From Candidatus Segatella violae (lineage in GTDB: Bacteria; Bacteroidota; Bacteroidia; Bacteroidales; Bacteroidaceae), in contig DJSH01000051.1 of assembly GCA_002440225.1 (NCBI GenBank), positions 2,898 to 17,278 on the forward strand: a DNA stretch of 14,381 bases, given 5' to 3'. Shown in pieces: positions 13,912 to 14,381 of this stretch (positions are counted from its first letter, which is position 1; each line of letters opens with the position of its first letter). The notes under the pieces were generated by a model. That model ran no database searches and had not been told where the DNA came from. It saw nothing but the letters and a program-made list of their open reading frames with translations. The translations under genes and the position numbers were made by a program.

Positions 13912-14381
13912 ATGAAGAAGATTCTCGTTGCGATTCTACTTGCGCTGTCGTTTACTTCGGCGATGGCGCAATATCGTGTTGATCGTCTGATTACGGCGGG
14001 CAGGAGTGCTCTTTATTATGAAGACTTCGTGCTCTCCATCAAGTATTTCAACCTCGCCATCGGTGCCAAGCCCTATCTCTATGAGCCTTGGTACTACCGC
14101 AGTGTGGCTAAGTTTAATCTCGACGACTATGTGGGGGCTGAGAGTGACGCCAGCGAGGCTCTCAATCTCAATCCCTATATCAATGACATTTACGATTTGC
14201 GTGCCATTTGCCGCATTCGTCAGAATAGGTACGACGAGGCGATAGCCGACTATAATGCCGCCATTCGCCTGGAACCACGCAATCGCAACTATTGGTTCAA
14301 CCGGGCACTCTGCCAGATGGAGGACAAGAAGTATGACCAAGCCCAGCTGGAACTAGATACTATCATCACGAAATGGAAGGA
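13912..14381 (+). CDS. Periplasmic TPR-repeat protein (N-terminal part)
   Basis: The first 156 residues are visible; the gene runs past the window end. MKKILVAILLALSFTSAMAQ is a Sec signal peptide, likely cut after AMA. From about residue 26 four tetratricopeptide repeats follow, with the usual Tyr/Ala/Pro pattern. Examples are SIKYFNLAIGAKPYLYEPWY, ASEALNLNPYINDIYDLRA and EAIADYNAAIRLEPRNRNYW. TPRs bind other proteins, so it is probably an exported scaffold whose partners are unknown. It starts 2 nt after the def stop. Confidence 0.9.
   Translation, partial: MKKILVAILLALSFTSAMAQYRVDRLITAGRSALYYEDFVLSIKYFNLAIGAKPYLYEPWYYRSVAKFNLDDYVGAESDASEALNLNPYINDIYDLRAICRIRQNRYDEAIADYNAAIRLEPRNRNYWFNRALCQMEDKKYDQAQLELDTIITKWK

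Overview
The window looks like chromosomal DNA of a Bacteroidales bacterium, most likely a Prevotella/Segatella-type member of Prevotellaceae. Three things point there. Several genes are preceded by the Bacteroidota -7 element TAnnTTTG. Start codons follow A/T-rich leaders and lack clear Shine-Dalgarno sequences. The gene families are typical: a biotin-dependent Na+-pump decarboxylase set, an outer-membrane TonB-dependent receptor, a DUF4348-like lipoprotein, and a ruvX-def-TPR run. There are no rRNA or tRNA genes, CRISPR arrays, insertion sequences or phage genes that I can support. This is mostly core, vertically inherited sequence.

Layout. Positions 1-1941 (minus) hold a three-gene acyl-CoA decarboxylase/carboxylase operon: the carboxyltransferase MmdA, a 49-residue protein resembling the C-terminal tail of OadG/MmdD, and the N-terminus of a biotin-carrier subunit that runs off the window. 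Positions 2109-4520 (minus) encode a TonB-dependent receptor whose terminator abuts the mmdA promoter. Positions 4690-7084 (plus) hold two PLP enzymes of sulfur amino-acid metabolism: a Cys/Met-metabolism family enzyme and a MalY/PatB C-S lyase. A bidirectional terminator separates them from convergent pheS (7211-8251, minus). Positions 8368-11066 (plus) form a tight three-gene unit: lipoprotein, murB, and a PhnP-like metallo-beta-lactamase-fold phosphodiesterase. Positions 11151-11251 contain a complete promoter followed about 65 nt later by a strong terminator with no ORF, a candidate small RNA. Positions 11250-12168 (minus) are a cassette of small envelope proteins: YtxH, a holin-like YqjE-type membrane protein, and an unrecognised 88-residue basic-tailed protein. 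Positions 12415-14381 (plus) hold a SPOR-domain lipoprotein, ruvX, def and a TPR protein cut by the window end.

How the parts work together. The mmd genes belong to the succinate-propionate branch or another biotin-dependent carboxyl transfer coupled to Na+ transport. The two PLP enzymes would interconvert homocysteine, cystathionine and cysteine or release thiols. murB, the SPOR lipoprotein, the TPR protein and the YtxH cassette all concern the cell envelope. pheS, def and ruvX are housekeeping genes. I see no obvious new defence or mobile system. The points most worth a second look are the candidate sRNA, the stand-alone OadG-tail protein beside an exact 7-bp tandem repeat, and the YtxH/holin-like/88-residue cassette.
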